From JABMMZ01 sp964438995 (lineage in GTDB: Bacteria; Bacteroidota; Bacteroidia; NS11-12g; UBA955): 64,000 nt of DNA. The notes below the pieces were generated by a model that worked only from the letters and a program-made list of their open reading frames with translations, did no database searches and was not told where the DNA came from. Shown in pieces: positions 1 through 9,420 of the stretch (the stretch's first letter is position 1; every line of letters starts with the position of its first letter). The stretch is taken from contig CAYTMQ010000007.1 of assembly GCA_964438995.1 (NCBI GenBank), forward strand, positions 1 to 64,000, in the 5' to 3' direction. The translations under genes and the position numbers were made by a program.

Positions 1-616
1 ATCCTGAGCCTGATGATGGACGGTATTCATAAGATGTTTTAGAGGAACCATAATTAAATCCGATTGAACCATAAAACCCAACACTTGGCGTTATGAAATG
101 TTCGTAACCAAAAGAGAATCCAGCATTCCAGTCACCTTTTGGTTTGGTTGTAGTTTCACTAGATGAACCTGTACTGGTTTCACTTTTACTCATACCACCA
201 CTTATGCCATATTGATAGTTTAACTGAACAAATGGTTTTCCTTTTTCATTAGCACCAAAATAGTATCTAGCTAACGGACCAATGTAGAAGGATGGTTGAG
301 TTGATTTGCTTTCAGATGTAGTAGTTGATGATGTGTTGCTACTCTTACTTTTGCTACTGTAATAACTTAAGCTCAATCCTCCACCAATAGCAAAATTATC
401 GCTAATAAAGTATGCAATATTAGGGTTGATACTTACTGAAAAAGAACTACCTTCACTTTTGTACTCTGTAGGAGTGTTAGAGTATGTAGTTTTGCTGTCG
501 CTGCTGGTTGAACTTAAACTTCCAAAACCTACGCCAACCAATAAATCACCTTTGTTTGTTTGGGCATTTACTGCAAATGCTGCTAAAACGAATAGAATTA
601 AAATTGAGTGTTTCAT
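1..616 (-). CDS. Outer-membrane beta-barrel protein (3' end outside window)
   Basis: The gene reads right to left from an ATG at 616 and is still open at base 1, so the C-terminus is missing. The first 19 residues form a signal peptide (MKHSILILFVLAAFAVNAQ). The mature part alternates polar and aromatic residues and has serine/threonine-rich hairpin loops, as in small Bacteroidota porin-family barrels; strands such as FYIGPLARYYFG and PFVQLNYQYG are visible. Residues around 35-50, 85-100 and 145-160 are almost pure Ser/Thr/Lys and look like extracellular loops. No enzymatic motif is seen. It probably sits in the outer membrane, with unknown function. An unrelated small ORF on the plus strand overlaps it and is taken as a shadow. 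Confidence 0.75.
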   Translation of the reverse strand, partial: MKHSILILFVLAAFAVNAQTNKGDLLVGVGFGSLSSTSSDSKTTYSNTPTEYKSEGSSFSVSINPNIAYFISDNFAIGGGLSLSYYSSKSKSSNTSSTTTSESKSTQPSFYIGPLARYYFGANEKGKPFVQLNYQYGISGGMSKSETSTGSSSETTTKPKGDWNAGFSFGYEHFITPSVGFYGSIGFNYGSSKTSYEYRPSSGSG

Positions 617-1417
617 ATTGCTGAAATATTTGCACAAATAAAAGGCGTATTTATGTGTATCCAACTTTGGCATGTAAGACAAAGACCATCTCAATAGGTG
701 CATATCCTTTTGAAAATCCTAAAATCACCAATTATTCTAATCAGTATTAAAAAGTTATATCAATTCCACGAAAATGGAAATTGGTGAAGAAGTTTTTTGG
801 GAAGGATTTAGGCGCTAGGGTTTAGGAAATAGGCGATAGGATTTAGGATTTAGTGGGCTGGCGCGTGCCACAATTTGTAATTTTTCTTGTAGTTTGCAGG
901 GCATACCCTTGACAAAATAATAATTTATAAACACCATCACATCGAGCTACAGAGTAGCGTCTTGTTATCGACAAGATATTAGCCCAGGTTGAATATTTTT
1001 GAAAAAAATATGAGGCCTGGGTTTTCTGCAGCGCAGTATCATACGTAACATTTTGAAATTCGATAAAACAGCCCGAGGGTCAGATACCGAGGGATTGACA
1101 AAAAAAATTGATTAATCAAACCAACCTCACAATTCGGTCAAGCGATAATTATATAATTTAGCATATTGGATTATGGCAGCGCGGCTGCTGATTCTGACTA
1201 CCATTTACCCCGCAGTCCGCCTCAGGCGCAGGGCTACCGAATAGGATAAATAATGATTCCGTCTTACCAACAGATAATATATGTTAGTGCGACTCTGTCG
1301 CATTCTTTTCCCAATAACCAATAACCAATAACCAATAACATCTAATATCGATATGACATGCATCATATTTATTCATTTTATATTGACGTATATTCGTTAG
1401 TGTAAATATCAGTCAAA
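617..1417. other. 800-bp gene-free region made of dispersed repeat modules
   Basis: No credible gene is seen. From about 815 to 850 there is a degenerate 'ggatttagg' run. At 865-915 lies a diverged copy of the 'tttgtaatttttcttgtag' module that recurs near 40.3, 52.7 and 52.8 kb. From 1026 to 1340 a three-module composite repeat appears (separate entry). The last 80 bases before the SDR gene are AT-rich and may hold its promoter, but no clear TAnnTTTG box was found. Confidence 0.7.
1026..1340 (+). repeat. Composite intergenic repeat, copy A
   Basis: Three modules occur in this order: CTGCAGCGCAGTA followed by AACATTTTGAAA and ATAAAACAGC (1026-1075); GTCCGCCTCAGGCG followed by GGGCTACCGAA (1215-1241); and GTTAGTGCGAC-TCT-GTCGCA, a 6-bp hairpin followed by 'aataacc' repeats (1283-1340). 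The same modules in the same order and orientation are found at 53095-53397 before the tyrosine recombinase. Spacing between modules differs by only 10-20 bases. Confidence 0.75.
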
Positions 1418-2227
1418 ATGAACATTAACGGAAAAACAATTGTCGTAACAGGTGCAGGGAATGGCATGGGTAGAGAAGTGGCATTGTTGCTGCTTAAGAA
1501 AGGTGCCCGTGTTGCCGCTGTCGATTTGAGAGAAGAATTCCTCAATGAAACGAAATCTTTAGCTGGGAATCAAGGCGATAAGTTAAGTCTACATGCTTTG
1601 GATATTTCAAATCAAAATGCCATTGATGCTTTGCCTGAACAAGTCATTAAAATTCACGGTTCGGTTGATGGAATTATGAACATTGCAGGCATTATTCAAC
1701 CTTTTGTAAAAGTCAACGAACTTGACTTGTCTGTAGTGAACAAAGTGATGAATGTGAATTTTTACGGAACTCTTTATATGGTGAAGGCATTTCTACCACA
1801 TCTGTTAAAACGACCAGAAGCCCACGTGCTCAATGTCTCTAGTATGGGTGGATTTTTACCAGTGCCTGGTCAGAGTATATACGGCGCTTCTAAAGCGGCT
1901 GTTAAATTGTTTACTGAAGGTTTGAGCTCAGAGATGGCAGGCACCAATGTGGGTGTGAGCATCATTTTTCCAGGTGCTATCGGAACCAATATTACTCAGA
2001 ACTCGGGTGTTAAAGTGCCAGGCATGTCAGAAGGTAATTCTACTTCAGAATACAAAGTGATGTCGTCTGCTAAAGCAGCAGAGAAAATTGTAGAAGCCAT
2101 GGAGAAGAATATCTTTAGAGTAATGGTAGGTTCTGATGCCAGTTTTATGGATAAACTATACAGAATAGCACCTGTCTTTGCAAAGAATTACATTGCAAAG
2201 AAGATGGGAGCATTGTTGAATCAATAG
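1418..2227 (+). CDS. SDR-family NAD(P)-dependent oxidoreductase
   Basis: This is a classical short-chain dehydrogenase of 269 residues, a typical length. It has the cofactor-binding TGAGNGMG at residues 11-18, an acidic Asp36 after strand beta-2 (AAVDLRE, favouring NAD), the NVSS strand with the catalytic serine near 141, and the active-site YGASK with Tyr155 and Lys159. All catalytic residues are present, so it should be active. The substrate cannot be told from sequence; it resembles general acyl/alcohol SDRs. It stands alone on the plus strand, followed by a convergent enoyl-CoA hydratase, which may hint at lipid metabolism, but this is weak. Confidence 0.9.
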   Translation: MNINGKTIVVTGAGNGMGREVALLLLKKGARVAAVDLREEFLNETKSLAGNQGDKLSLHALDISNQNAIDALPEQVIKIHGSVDGIMNIAGIIQPFVKVNELDLSVVNKVMNVNFYGTLYMVKAFLPHLLKRPEAHVLNVSSMGGFLPVPGQSIYGASKAAVKLFTEGLSSEMAGTNVGVSIIFPGAIGTNITQNSGVKVPGMSEGNSTSEYKVMSSAKAAEKIVEAMEKNIFRVMVGSDASFMDKLYRIAPVFAKNYIAKKMGALLNQ

Positions 2228-2270
2228 CTTTTACAAGCTTCGTATTGATCAACGTTCATTTAAAATAAAC

Positions 2271-3047
2271 TTACTTCCCTTTAAAATCGGGTTTGCGTTT
2301 TTCTACAAACGCCGCCATACCTTCTTTTTGGTCTTCTGAAGCAAACAGCATGTAGAAGTTTTTGCGCTCAAAGTACAAAGCCTCTTGTAATGGCATTTCG
2401 TATGCTCTTAACACGCTTTCCTTAGCCAATTGAACTGCAATAGGTGATTTCTCAGCTATCAATGTCGCCATTTTTATGGCCTCACTTAAATAAAATTCTA
2501 CTGGAACAACCTTGTTCGCCAATCCATAATAATGCGCTTGCTCTGCAGAAATAAAAGTGCCTGTTAACACCAATTCCATGGCTTTGTTTTTACCTACTAT
2601 TCTGGTTAAACGTTGAGTGCCTCCAGCGCCTGGCATTACGCCAATATTGATTTCAGGTTGACCGAATTGAGCGGTTTCACTTGCTATAATGATATCACAA
2701 ATCATGGCCAATTCGCAACCACCACCTAATGCAAAACCGCTCACCGCAGCAATCATAGGTTTCTTGGTTTTTCTAATGCTATCCCAAGTAGAAAACTGAT
2801 CAATTTTTAACATGTCCATAGCCGTTCTTCCAGCCATTTGTTTGATATCTGCTCCAGCTGCAAATGCTCTCTCATTGCCGCTAATAACAATAGCTCTTAC
2901 ATTTGGGTCGTTGTCTAAATCAATTAAAGCTTGTTTGATTTCAAGCATTAATTCGAGATTTAAAGCATTTAATTCTTTTGGTCGGTTGAGTTGAACATGC
3001 GCAACGTAAGGCGCTACTTGGGGATTGATGAGTATAAATTCGGGCAT
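2271..3047 (-). CDS. Enoyl-CoA hydratase/isomerase family protein
   Basis: The 258-residue crotonase-fold protein likely hydrates trans-2-enoyl-CoA in beta-oxidation or amino-acid degradation. It shows the oxyanion-hole segment AAGADIKQM near residue 65, the second oxyanion segment GFALGGGCELAM near 105-116, and the two catalytic acids expected in hydratases: Glu in GGGCELAM and Glu in GQPEINIG (GVMPGAGGTQRL follows). This matches short-chain enoyl-CoA hydratase (FadB1/PaaF/Crt type). It ends convergently with the SDR gene. Upstream, 8 bases away on the same strand, is the TonB-C-like protein gene, so it may be cotranscribed with the kinase pair. The exact substrate is unknown. Confidence 0.9.
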   Translation of the reverse strand: MPEFILINPQVAPYVAHVQLNRPKELNALNLELMLEIKQALIDLDNDPNVRAIVISGNERAFAAGADIKQMAGRTAMDMLKIDQFSTWDSIRKTKKPMIAAVSGFALGGGCELAMICDIIIASETAQFGQPEINIGVMPGAGGTQRLTRIVGKNKAMELVLTGTFISAEQAHYYGLANKVVPVEFYLSEAIKMATLIAEKSPIAVQLAKESVLRAYEMPLQEALYFERKNFYMLFASEDQKEGMAAFVEKRKPDFKGK

Positions 3048-3055
3048 TTTTATGT

Positions 3056-3631
3056 TTAATGTAGTGAGTCGTATTCTTTTGTAGCAGCTTCGAATCTTAT
3101 TGGAATAAGCAGTATGCTGTCTACAGGTTTGCCATTCTTCATCGCTGGAGAAAAACTCAAGCTCAATTGTTGAATGGCATCTTTCGCATTTTTAGTATAA
3201 TTGGTGCCTTCTGTTTGTAGTATTTTTGGATTGTACAACATTGAATCTTTCCCAACTGTTACCTGTAATATAACAAATTGTGGATTTGAAGAATACGAAT
3301 ATGGTACTACTAAGTTTCCTTGTATTTCTGTCATTAAAGCACCTATGCCACCAGTATAAGATGCTGGTTTGTCAGGGTTGGCTTCTAATTTTGCAATGGT
3401 CTTTGTTTTGAACTCATTGTTTTTATTGGTGATGTTGACACTATAGTAGTAGTCATCTGGAGCTTCTGTTGCTACCATTTCATCAGCAATGGGAGGAGGG
3501 GGCATGTCGTAAGTTTCATAAGGACCTTCTACATCCATTTCAATTGGTGCGACAGCTGAGTCAGTAACTTGTGCATTTGCTTGTAATGCAAATAGAAAAG
3601 GTAGAAGTGCTATGTATTTTAGTTGTTTCAT
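3056..3631 (-). CDS. Exported protein with TonB C-terminal-like domain
   Basis: The 191-residue protein starts with a signal peptide (residues 1-21, ending QANAQ) and a Pro/acidic linker. Residues about 95-185 (GGIGALMTEIQGNLVVPYSY to IPIRFE) resemble the energy-transducer TonB C-terminal fold, in which a periplasmic domain touches outer-membrane transporters. It lacks the N-terminal membrane anchor of true TonB, so a role in energy transduction is not implied. Its ATG overlaps the kinase stop codon by four bases (ATGA), showing tight coupling to the histidine kinase; a periplasmic or sensory role is therefore plausible. Function unassigned. Confidence 0.65.
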   Translation of the reverse strand: MKQLKYIALLPFLFALQANAQVTDSAVAPIEMDVEGPYETYDMPPPPIADEMVATEAPDDYYYSVNITNKNNEFKTKTIAKLEANPDKPASYTGGIGALMTEIQGNLVVPYSYSSNPQFVILQVTVGKDSMLYNPKILQTEGTNYTKNAKDAIQQLSLSFSPAMKNGKPVDSILLIPIRFEAATKEYDSLH

Positions 3632-4827
3632 GATTGTTTTAATAAGATTCTAAATGTGGTCTTTTTATTAGGGATACTTTCTCTCACAAAAATATGACCC
3701 TTATGGTAATTTTCAATAATTCTTTTTACAAGCGATAATCCTAGTCCCCAGCCCCTCTTTTTGGTCGTGAAACCTGGCTTAAACACGCGTTTAAACAGCG
3801 CCTTTGGCATGCCTTTTCCTGTATCGCTGATATCAATGACAATCAAATGCCCTTTCAATCTGCAGTTAATCGTTATGGTGCCTCTGCCATCCATAGCGTC
3901 TATGGCATTTTTACAAATGTTTTCAATTACCCATTCAAACAAAGGTACATTGATGTTGGCCATTAAATGGTTGGGCATTTCTTCTATCACATAGATCACT
4001 TCTTCAGCACTTCTTGTTCTAATATAATTGATGGCATGACGCAGTTGCACAGAAATGTCAACAGATGATAGCACTGGCGTTGAACCAATTTTCGAAAAAC
4101 GCTCTGTTATGACCTTTAATCTATCCAAATCTTTCCGCATTTCACTTAAAGATTCTTCATTTGCAAAACTTCTGTCTGAGTCAATCAAATCAACCCAAGC
4201 CATCAAAGAACTCATTGGTGTTCCGAGTTGATGCGCAGTTTCTTTGGCCAATCCTACCCAAACTTGGTTTTGTTCAGAACGCCTACTGTAACTAAAGGCA
4301 AAATAGCTGACAAGCACAAACAAACTCACTATGCCCAGTTGAATGAATGGGTATATTTTCAATTGTTTGAGTGTGGATGACTCATCGTAATATACATATT
4401 GAGAATAATCCTCAGTGATTTTAATTTCTATTGGCTGTGTTTCTAATTTTAATTCCTGAAAATAGGCATCAATTTTATTTTTAGAGCGTTTCCAAGTTGA
4501 GTCAATATTTCTATAGGTTAGATATCCTGATTCATCTGCTAAAAATACCGGAATGGTGGTGTTAGATTCAACAATTTTAGCATAGAATGATATGTCTTGT
4601 TCTGGCTCTGATTTGGCAATTAATTCTTGAGCTTCTGCCCATTGTGAGATTTTTTTGCGCTCTTCCATAGAGAGCTTTTGAACCATTTTGTTAGAATAGT
4701 AAAGTGAAAATAAACCTATGGCCATTGCTAAAAGCAACAGAATTACTTTGAGGTATTGTTTGGTGCTGTAATCGTTCAATCCTTTTTGTTGTTGTGGGTT
4801 TTTAGTCATTTGCCATAGATGAATCAT
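3628..4827 (-). CDS. Membrane sensor histidine kinase
   Basis: The 399-residue protein has two membrane helices (about 26-45 and 160-180) enclosing a roughly 110-residue periplasmic sensor. The dimerisation box has the phosphoacceptor His199 in AKETAHQLGTPMSSL, a variant common in Bacteroidota. The ATPase domain has the N-box (ENICKNAIDAMDG), the G1 box (DTGKGMP), the F-box/G2 region (FKPGFTTKKRGWGLGLSL) and a terminal beta-strand. No receiver or response regulator is encoded next to it, so the partner lies elsewhere. Translation may also begin at Met7 (4809). It is cotranscribed with the TonB-C-like gene (4-base overlap). Confidence 0.92.
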   Translation of the reverse strand: MIHLWQMTKNPQQQKGLNDYSTKQYLKVILLLLAMAIGLFSLYYSNKMVQKLSMEERKKISQWAEAQELIAKSEPEQDISFYAKIVESNTTIPVFLADESGYLTYRNIDSTWKRSKNKIDAYFQELKLETQPIEIKITEDYSQYVYYDESSTLKQLKIYPFIQLGIVSLFVLVSYFAFSYSRRSEQNQVWVGLAKETAHQLGTPMSSLMAWVDLIDSDRSFANEESLSEMRKDLDRLKVITERFSKIGSTPVLSSVDISVQLRHAINYIRTRSAEEVIYVIEEMPNHLMANINVPLFEWVIENICKNAIDAMDGRGTITINCRLKGHLIVIDISDTGKGMPKALFKRVFKPGFTTKKRGWGLGLSLVKRIIENYHKGHIFVRESIPNKKTTFRILLKQS

Positions 4828-4881
4828 CCATTAGAAAACGCTAAAAGCATTCAAAAATAAACTTTTTAACTGAATTTTATT

Positions 4882-4889
4882 ACCTTCGC
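4882..4889 (+). promoter_or_regulatory. Possible -7 element, TACCTTCG
   Basis: It matches the Bacteroidota TAnnTTTG box at seven of eight positions and lies seven bases before the ATG at 4897. If used, the transcript would be nearly leaderless. No good -33 element was found. Confidence 0.35.
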
Positions 4890-4896
4890 CATCATA

Positions 4897-5640
4897 ATGC
4901 ACATCACATTAGACAATGGTAATGTTTCTGCTAAAATCAATTTAGCCGAAGGCCTTGATATCAGTTTGCACATCAATAAATCGAGAAATGTCAACTGTTA
5001 TTATCTAGATGACCCAAATTTTACATATTTCGAAAGTCCACAATTTGTTGGCAGTTTAGCAAAAGGAGGCAGTGTCAATTGCGAAAAAATCAGTTTCTAT
5101 CCTCATGCTAGCGGTACCCATACCGAATGTGCTTTGCATGTTTTGCCAGTTAATTTTGACATGCGTTCTGTGAAAATTCCGGTGTTGCAATTGTGCAAAT
5201 TGATGACGGTTCAACCTCAACAAATCAATGGCGATAGCATTATCAACGAATCGGTATTGTCGCAGCTCAACAACCATGAGCAATTTGAAGCTCTTATTGT
5301 AAGAACTTTACCAAATGCGTCAGATAAGTTGACTAAAAATTATTCTGACTCCAATCCTCCATATTTCGAACCATCGGTTATGAAACACTTACAAAATCTT
5401 GGTTTCAAACACATCATCACCGATTTGCCAAGTATAGACAGGGAAAGTGATGAAGGTAGATTGGCTGCACACAAAAATTGGTTTACAGTTGGCGATGATG
5501 TTCCAAACGATAGAACCATTACCGAATTGATTTATATACCCGATCAAATTCAAGATGGTATATATGCCTTAGCCATGCAAACTCCGGGCATAGAAACCGA
5601 TGCGGTGCCTTCTAGAATTGTACTTTATCCATGCGTTTAA
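4897..5640 (+). CDS. Cyclase-family metal-dependent hydrolase (kynurenine formamidase-like)
   Basis: The 247-residue protein carries the metal-binding signature of the cyclase/arylformamidase family, H-x-x-G-T-H-x-E, at His70-Glu77 (HASGTHTE), with a further His81. The family usually has H-x-G-T-H-x-D-x-P-x-H, so the Asp-to-Glu and Pro changes are departures. Members hydrolyse N-formylkynurenine or cyclic amides using zinc or manganese. No other tryptophan-degradation genes are nearby, so the substrate is open. The stop codon overlaps the start of the glycosyltransferase by ten bases, suggesting one transcript. Confidence 0.75.
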   Translation: MHITLDNGNVSAKINLAEGLDISLHINKSRNVNCYYLDDPNFTYFESPQFVGSLAKGGSVNCEKISFYPHASGTHTECALHVLPVNFDMRSVKIPVLQLCKLMTVQPQQINGDSIINESVLSQLNNHEQFEALIVRTLPNASDKLTKNYSDSNPPYFEPSVMKHLQNLGFKHIITDLPSIDRESDEGRLAAHKNWFTVGDDVPNDRTITELIYIPDQIQDGIYALAMQTPGIETDAVPSRIVLYPCV

Positions 5641-6650
5641 AATGGCCATCAAACGAGCAGTTGTTGTTTCTAGCCAATGTGCTAGCTGATCGTTTGTGGT
5701 TTAAGAATAATGCCACTGAACTTAAGTCCATCTTATTTGTAAAATGGGATGAGATTGGAGACATGGCTGCTGCAATGCATGTTTTTGAAGCTGTTAAACA
5801 TCAATATCCCAATGCCAAAATTACAGTGGTATGCAAGCCTTTTGTAAAATCATTGATAGAAAGTAATGGTTTTGTTGATGAAATACTGACAGACATTAAC
5901 GCATTTAATCGACGTTACGATGCGGTGGTTGAATTGAGAGGTACTTGGCAAACTCTATTAAAAGCGTTTAAATATAGAATTCGATACCGCGTTTCTAGAG
6001 CTGAAATAAGATTTAAAAACAAAGGTCAGCAACTCCATGAAACGCTTACCAACACAGCCGTTATTCAGTTGTTGAATCCATCTATAGAACATGTACAGCC
6101 AGGCATTTCTTTTAGCCCTACTGATGAGACCTGTGTGAATGACTTTCTGAAAGCAAATGGTATTGAAAACTTTGCCATCATTCATGCTGGAGCGAGAAAA
6201 AAACTTCGTCAGTGGCCAAAAGAGAGATTTGCTTTGGCGATAGAATATCTCCATAAGAAGTACCAATTGAGCATCGTATTTGCTGGTTCTAGAGAGGATG
6301 AGGCAGATATTGACATCATTAAAAGTGATTTAGGATTTCAAACGTTTAATTTCACTTCTGGATTTAGTCTTTCTCAATTTGCCAATTTGTGTTCAAAGGC
6401 AAGAATTTATATAGGCAATGAAAGCGGTCCGATGCAAATTGCCTCAAATGCTGGAATACCAGTAATAGCTATATACGGACCAGGTGTGCCGCATGTATTT
6501 TATCCTTTAAGCAAGGGCTCAAAAGTGCTACATCATGTGCTAGATTGTAACCCTTGTGATCAAATACATTGCGTTAGACCAGATAATCCATGTATTTCAA
6601 TGGTTAAGGTGGATGACGTACTTGAAAGTATTGACGAAATTTTACTTTGA
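5631..6650 (+). CDS. Glycosyltransferase family 9 (ADP-heptose:LPS heptosyltransferase-like)
   Basis: The 339-residue protein matches GT9/RfaF-type transferases that add heptose to the LPS core at the cytoplasmic face. Visible signatures are the N-terminal SILFVKWDEIGDMAAAMHVF strand-helix (usually R-x-D-x-x-G-D), the central HAGARKKLRQWPKERF segment typical of the donor-binding half, and GNESGPMQIASNAGIPVIAI with the conserved D/E-S-G-P loop, followed by YGPGVPHVFYPL. A late CNPCDQIHC cluster near the C-terminus is common in these enzymes. The start overlaps the upstream gene. Donor sugar is inferred from family only. Confidence 0.88.
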   Translation: MRLKWPSNEQLLFLANVLADRLWFKNNATELKSILFVKWDEIGDMAAAMHVFEAVKHQYPNAKITVVCKPFVKSLIESNGFVDEILTDINAFNRRYDAVVELRGTWQTLLKAFKYRIRYRVSRAEIRFKNKGQQLHETLTNTAVIQLLNPSIEHVQPGISFSPTDETCVNDFLKANGIENFAIIHAGARKKLRQWPKERFALAIEYLHKKYQLSIVFAGSREDEADIDIIKSDLGFQTFNFTSGFSLSQFANLCSKARIYIGNESGPMQIASNAGIPVIAIYGPGVPHVFYPLSKGSKVLHHVLDCNPCDQIHCVRPDNPCISMVKVDDVLESIDEILL

Positions 6651-6702
6651 TTATTTGGATAATTCTTTTTTTAATTTTAGATTCGTTAATATTTTAACAT
6701 CT

Positions 6703-9420
6703 ATGATTATAAGACTTACACTATTATTTTGCATTTGCTTCTCTTCTCTTACAGCATTCGCTCAAATTAAGTCGGCAAACATTCCCATTAAAGACAATCT
6801 TGAGAAACATAAATTTCTTGATAATAGCAATACAAAAAGAAGTGCCTCTAAGCCTACCAGTTGTGAATCTGACACGGTAGAATACCCGCGTTATAAGGCT
6901 AGTAGTTTAACCACCATTTCGGTTAATAGAGGTCGTTCTCTTGGTCAGTTGTATTCTGCACCTAAGCCAATTACAGTTTCTGGTTTTACTTTTTACGCAT
7001 TCATCATTCCAAATCCACCTACTTCAAAAAAGATGAATTTGATATGCAAATTGTACAAAGCTGGTCCAGATAGCTTACCGAGTGGAACTGCATTAAGAAG
7101 TTCTATCGTGACAATAGATTCTACTTTTGGTGGTGGCGTGCTAACTAAAATTGAAAAGAAAGCATTTTGGACACCAATTACTATGGATAGTGCTTACATC
7201 ATAACAGTAGAAACTGATAGTGCTAATTTGACAGCTGGTGTGGTAGTAAACAATTACGCCAATGGCGATGGTGATAGAGAAAATTTAAACTGTGGTTCTA
7301 TCAGTGGTATTTGGTACAATGGTAGAAATTTAAATGTGAACGGCACGCCTTTCGATTGTGATATTCTTTTACACCCTTATGTGAAATACAGTTTAGGTAC
7401 CGATTTCATTGTTAAAAATACCTGTTTCAACTGGAACGATACTCAGAAGTTCACCAACATTGCACCTACCAATATGGCTGGCGCAAGAATGTATAACAGA
7501 TATTTGATTTACAACCTAGGATATTTCTGCAATATGTGGGATTATGGTGATGGAATGGGGTATCAATATACCGTTGATGGTAAAGTGAAATACTGGCAAA
7601 AACAAAATGCTAATGTAACTTTAATAACGACTGTCTATGGTTACAAAGGACCAATGATGTATGGTTGTGATGATACAGCATCTAAAATGATTTACTACAA
7701 ACCTGATATCCCAACATATTCGGGTTTGACAAATATTTGTAGTGGAGATTCTGCTGTCATCAATATTCAAAATACCAATCCTGGCGCCATAAACGAATGG
7801 TATGACAAAGCCAATAGTCCAACACCTTTTTTTAAGGGAGATGATTATGTGAAATATCCATTTACCCAAAGCGATACCATTTACATCAAAGCTGTCAACA
7901 ACACTTGTGTTAGCGGTCAGAGAACTTTGATATTAAAATCAAATCCATATCCAACGAATATTTCAATAACTGAAGATTCTGTTTGTGCGGGAGCAACAGC
8001 AAGTCTCAAAGCAATTCCCAATGTGGGTAATGTGAGATGGTTTACCACTCAAACAGGAGGTTTGCCATTTTATTCTGGAAGTAATTACCAAACCAAAGTG
8101 TTGTCTAAAGACACGTTTTTTTATGCTGAGGCTAACAATGTTGGATGTATCATGAATCCAAGGATTAAAGTAATGGCTTATGTTGGAGCTAATTTTGCGC
8201 CATCTTCTCCTCTGAGAATGCCTGATACTGCTGTTTGTGTAGGTTCTGGCGGCACAGTGCAGTTATATGCTTCTACAACTCCTGGATTGTCATTGCGATG
8301 GTTCAATGATATTGGAACGCAAATTTCAACTGGTTCTACCATCAATTTTACACCAACAAAGCGCGAAACAAAAGTATTCTTTGTTGATGCTTATAACGGT
8401 GTTTGCGGTTCATCTAAAGAGAAGATTGAAATATTGGTAGAGCAAGCCCCAACTGTCGCTACAACATTTAAAGATACCATTTGCAAAGGCGATTCAGCCT
8501 ATGTAGGATGTACGATTCTTTATGGTGATGCGAGTTGGTATGATGCCGCTACAAGTGGTAACTTATTAAAAGATGGTAGTTTTTATAGCAGTGCGCCAAC
8601 AAGTAATGTAACGTATTACATACAGACTCAGAGTGGCGTATGTGTCAGTCCATCTAGAGTGCCAGTTGCAGTTAAAGTCAATACCTTTCCTTCGTTTACC
8701 AAGTTATGGGGAGATACCATTTGTTCGAAGAATACCGCGATTTTAAGGGCCGTTGTCAATGGTCCTGGTACTATTCGCTGGTATGAGTATGATACATCTA
8801 CAACTGAATTGGCAACAGGCAACAAATACACAACAGATGTGTTGAATGGTAGCAAACGTTTTTATTCGAGAACCGATTATGCAGGTTGTGTTGGTCCAAT
8901 GACTATGGTGCAACCTTTGGTAAGAAATTCACCTTTCAGTGGGTTTATATTTGATGTTCTGACCTTTCAACAGGTGAGGGTGTCGCCAATCAATTCAACT
9001 GGTTCTTCTATTTTCTGGGATTTCGGAGATGGATTTACATCCAACAAATTCTCTGTTACCCATAGATACCAAAACACTGGCATTTATAAGATAAAATTGG
9101 TGCTTACAAGTTTGGCCAATGGATGTAAAGATTCTTCCATAGTAACGGTTGAAATTTTACCTAGTAGCATCACTTCAATTCAAAATCTGTCTAGCTTAAA
9201 TCTTTATCCAAATCCAGCAGGCAATGTGTTGTATATAGAATCAGACGACATAGCAAATACTTCAACTATTACAATTTACGATGCCAAAGGTATGGAAGTG
9301 AAAACAGCAGTACTGACAGCAGAGAACGGCGTTGTAAAGATGGATGTTGAAGGACTACCTACGGGCGTTTACATGATACAAGCACAAGGATTTAAACCGC
9401 AATTATTTGTTAAAAATTGA
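6703..9420 (+). CDS. T9SS type A-sorted surface protein with Ig-like and PKD domains
   Basis: I start this at the ATG at 6703 because it opens directly on a signal peptide (MIIRLTLLFCICFSSLTAFAQ); an upstream ATG at 6556 lies inside the glycosyltransferase gene. The product is about 905 residues. After an N-terminal region come four or five Ig-like repeats of 75-85 residues with paired cysteines (motif GDSA, then RWF/SWYD, then FYA). A PKD domain follows (FWDFGDGF, HRYQNTGIYKIKLVL). The last 70 residues form a type A sorting domain (LNLYPNPAGNVLYIE, PTGVYMIQAQG, basic end). It is likely exported by the T9SS and anchored to the cell surface; its ligand is unknown. Confidence 0.88.
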   Translation: MIIRLTLLFCICFSSLTAFAQIKSANIPIKDNLEKHKFLDNSNTKRSASKPTSCESDTVEYPRYKASSLTTISVNRGRSLGQLYSAPKPITVSGFTFYAFIIPNPPTSKKMNLICKLYKAGPDSLPSGTALRSSIVTIDSTFGGGVLTKIEKKAFWTPITMDSAYIITVETDSANLTAGVVVNNYANGDGDRENLNCGSISGIWYNGRNLNVNGTPFDCDILLHPYVKYSLGTDFIVKNTCFNWNDTQKFTNIAPTNMAGARMYNRYLIYNLGYFCNMWDYGDGMGYQYTVDGKVKYWQKQNANVTLITTVYGYKGPMMYGCDDTASKMIYYKPDIPTYSGLTNICSGDSAVINIQNTNPGAINEWYDKANSPTPFFKGDDYVKYPFTQSDTIYIKAVNNTCVSGQRTLILKSNPYPTNISITEDSVCAGATASLKAIPNVGNVRWFTTQTGGLPFYSGSNYQTKVLSKDTFFYAEANNVGCIMNPRIKVMAYVGANFAPSSPLRMPDTAVCVGSGGTVQLYASTTPGLSLRWFNDIGTQISTGSTINFTPTKRETKVFFVDAYNGVCGSSKEKIEILVEQAPTVATTFKDTICKGDSAYVGCTILYGDASWYDAATSGNLLKDGSFYSSAPTSNVTYYIQTQSGVCVSPSRVPVAVKVNTFPSFTKLWGDTICSKNTAILRAVVNGPGTIRWYEYDTSTTELATGNKYTTDVLNGSKRFYSRTDYAGCVGPMTMVQPLVRNSPFSGFIFDVLTFQQVRVSPINSTGSSIFWDFGDGFTSNKFSVTHRYQNTGIYKIKLVLTSLANGCKDSSIVTVEILPSSITSIQNLSSLNLYPNPAGNVLYIESDDIANTSTITIYDAKGMEVKTAVLTAENGVVKMDVEGLPTGVYMIQAQGFKPQLFVKN

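Noticed and set aside
6556..6702. An upstream start for the surface protein at 6703
   Set aside because: It would overlap the glycosyltransferase gene by 95 bases and bury the signal peptide behind 49 residues.
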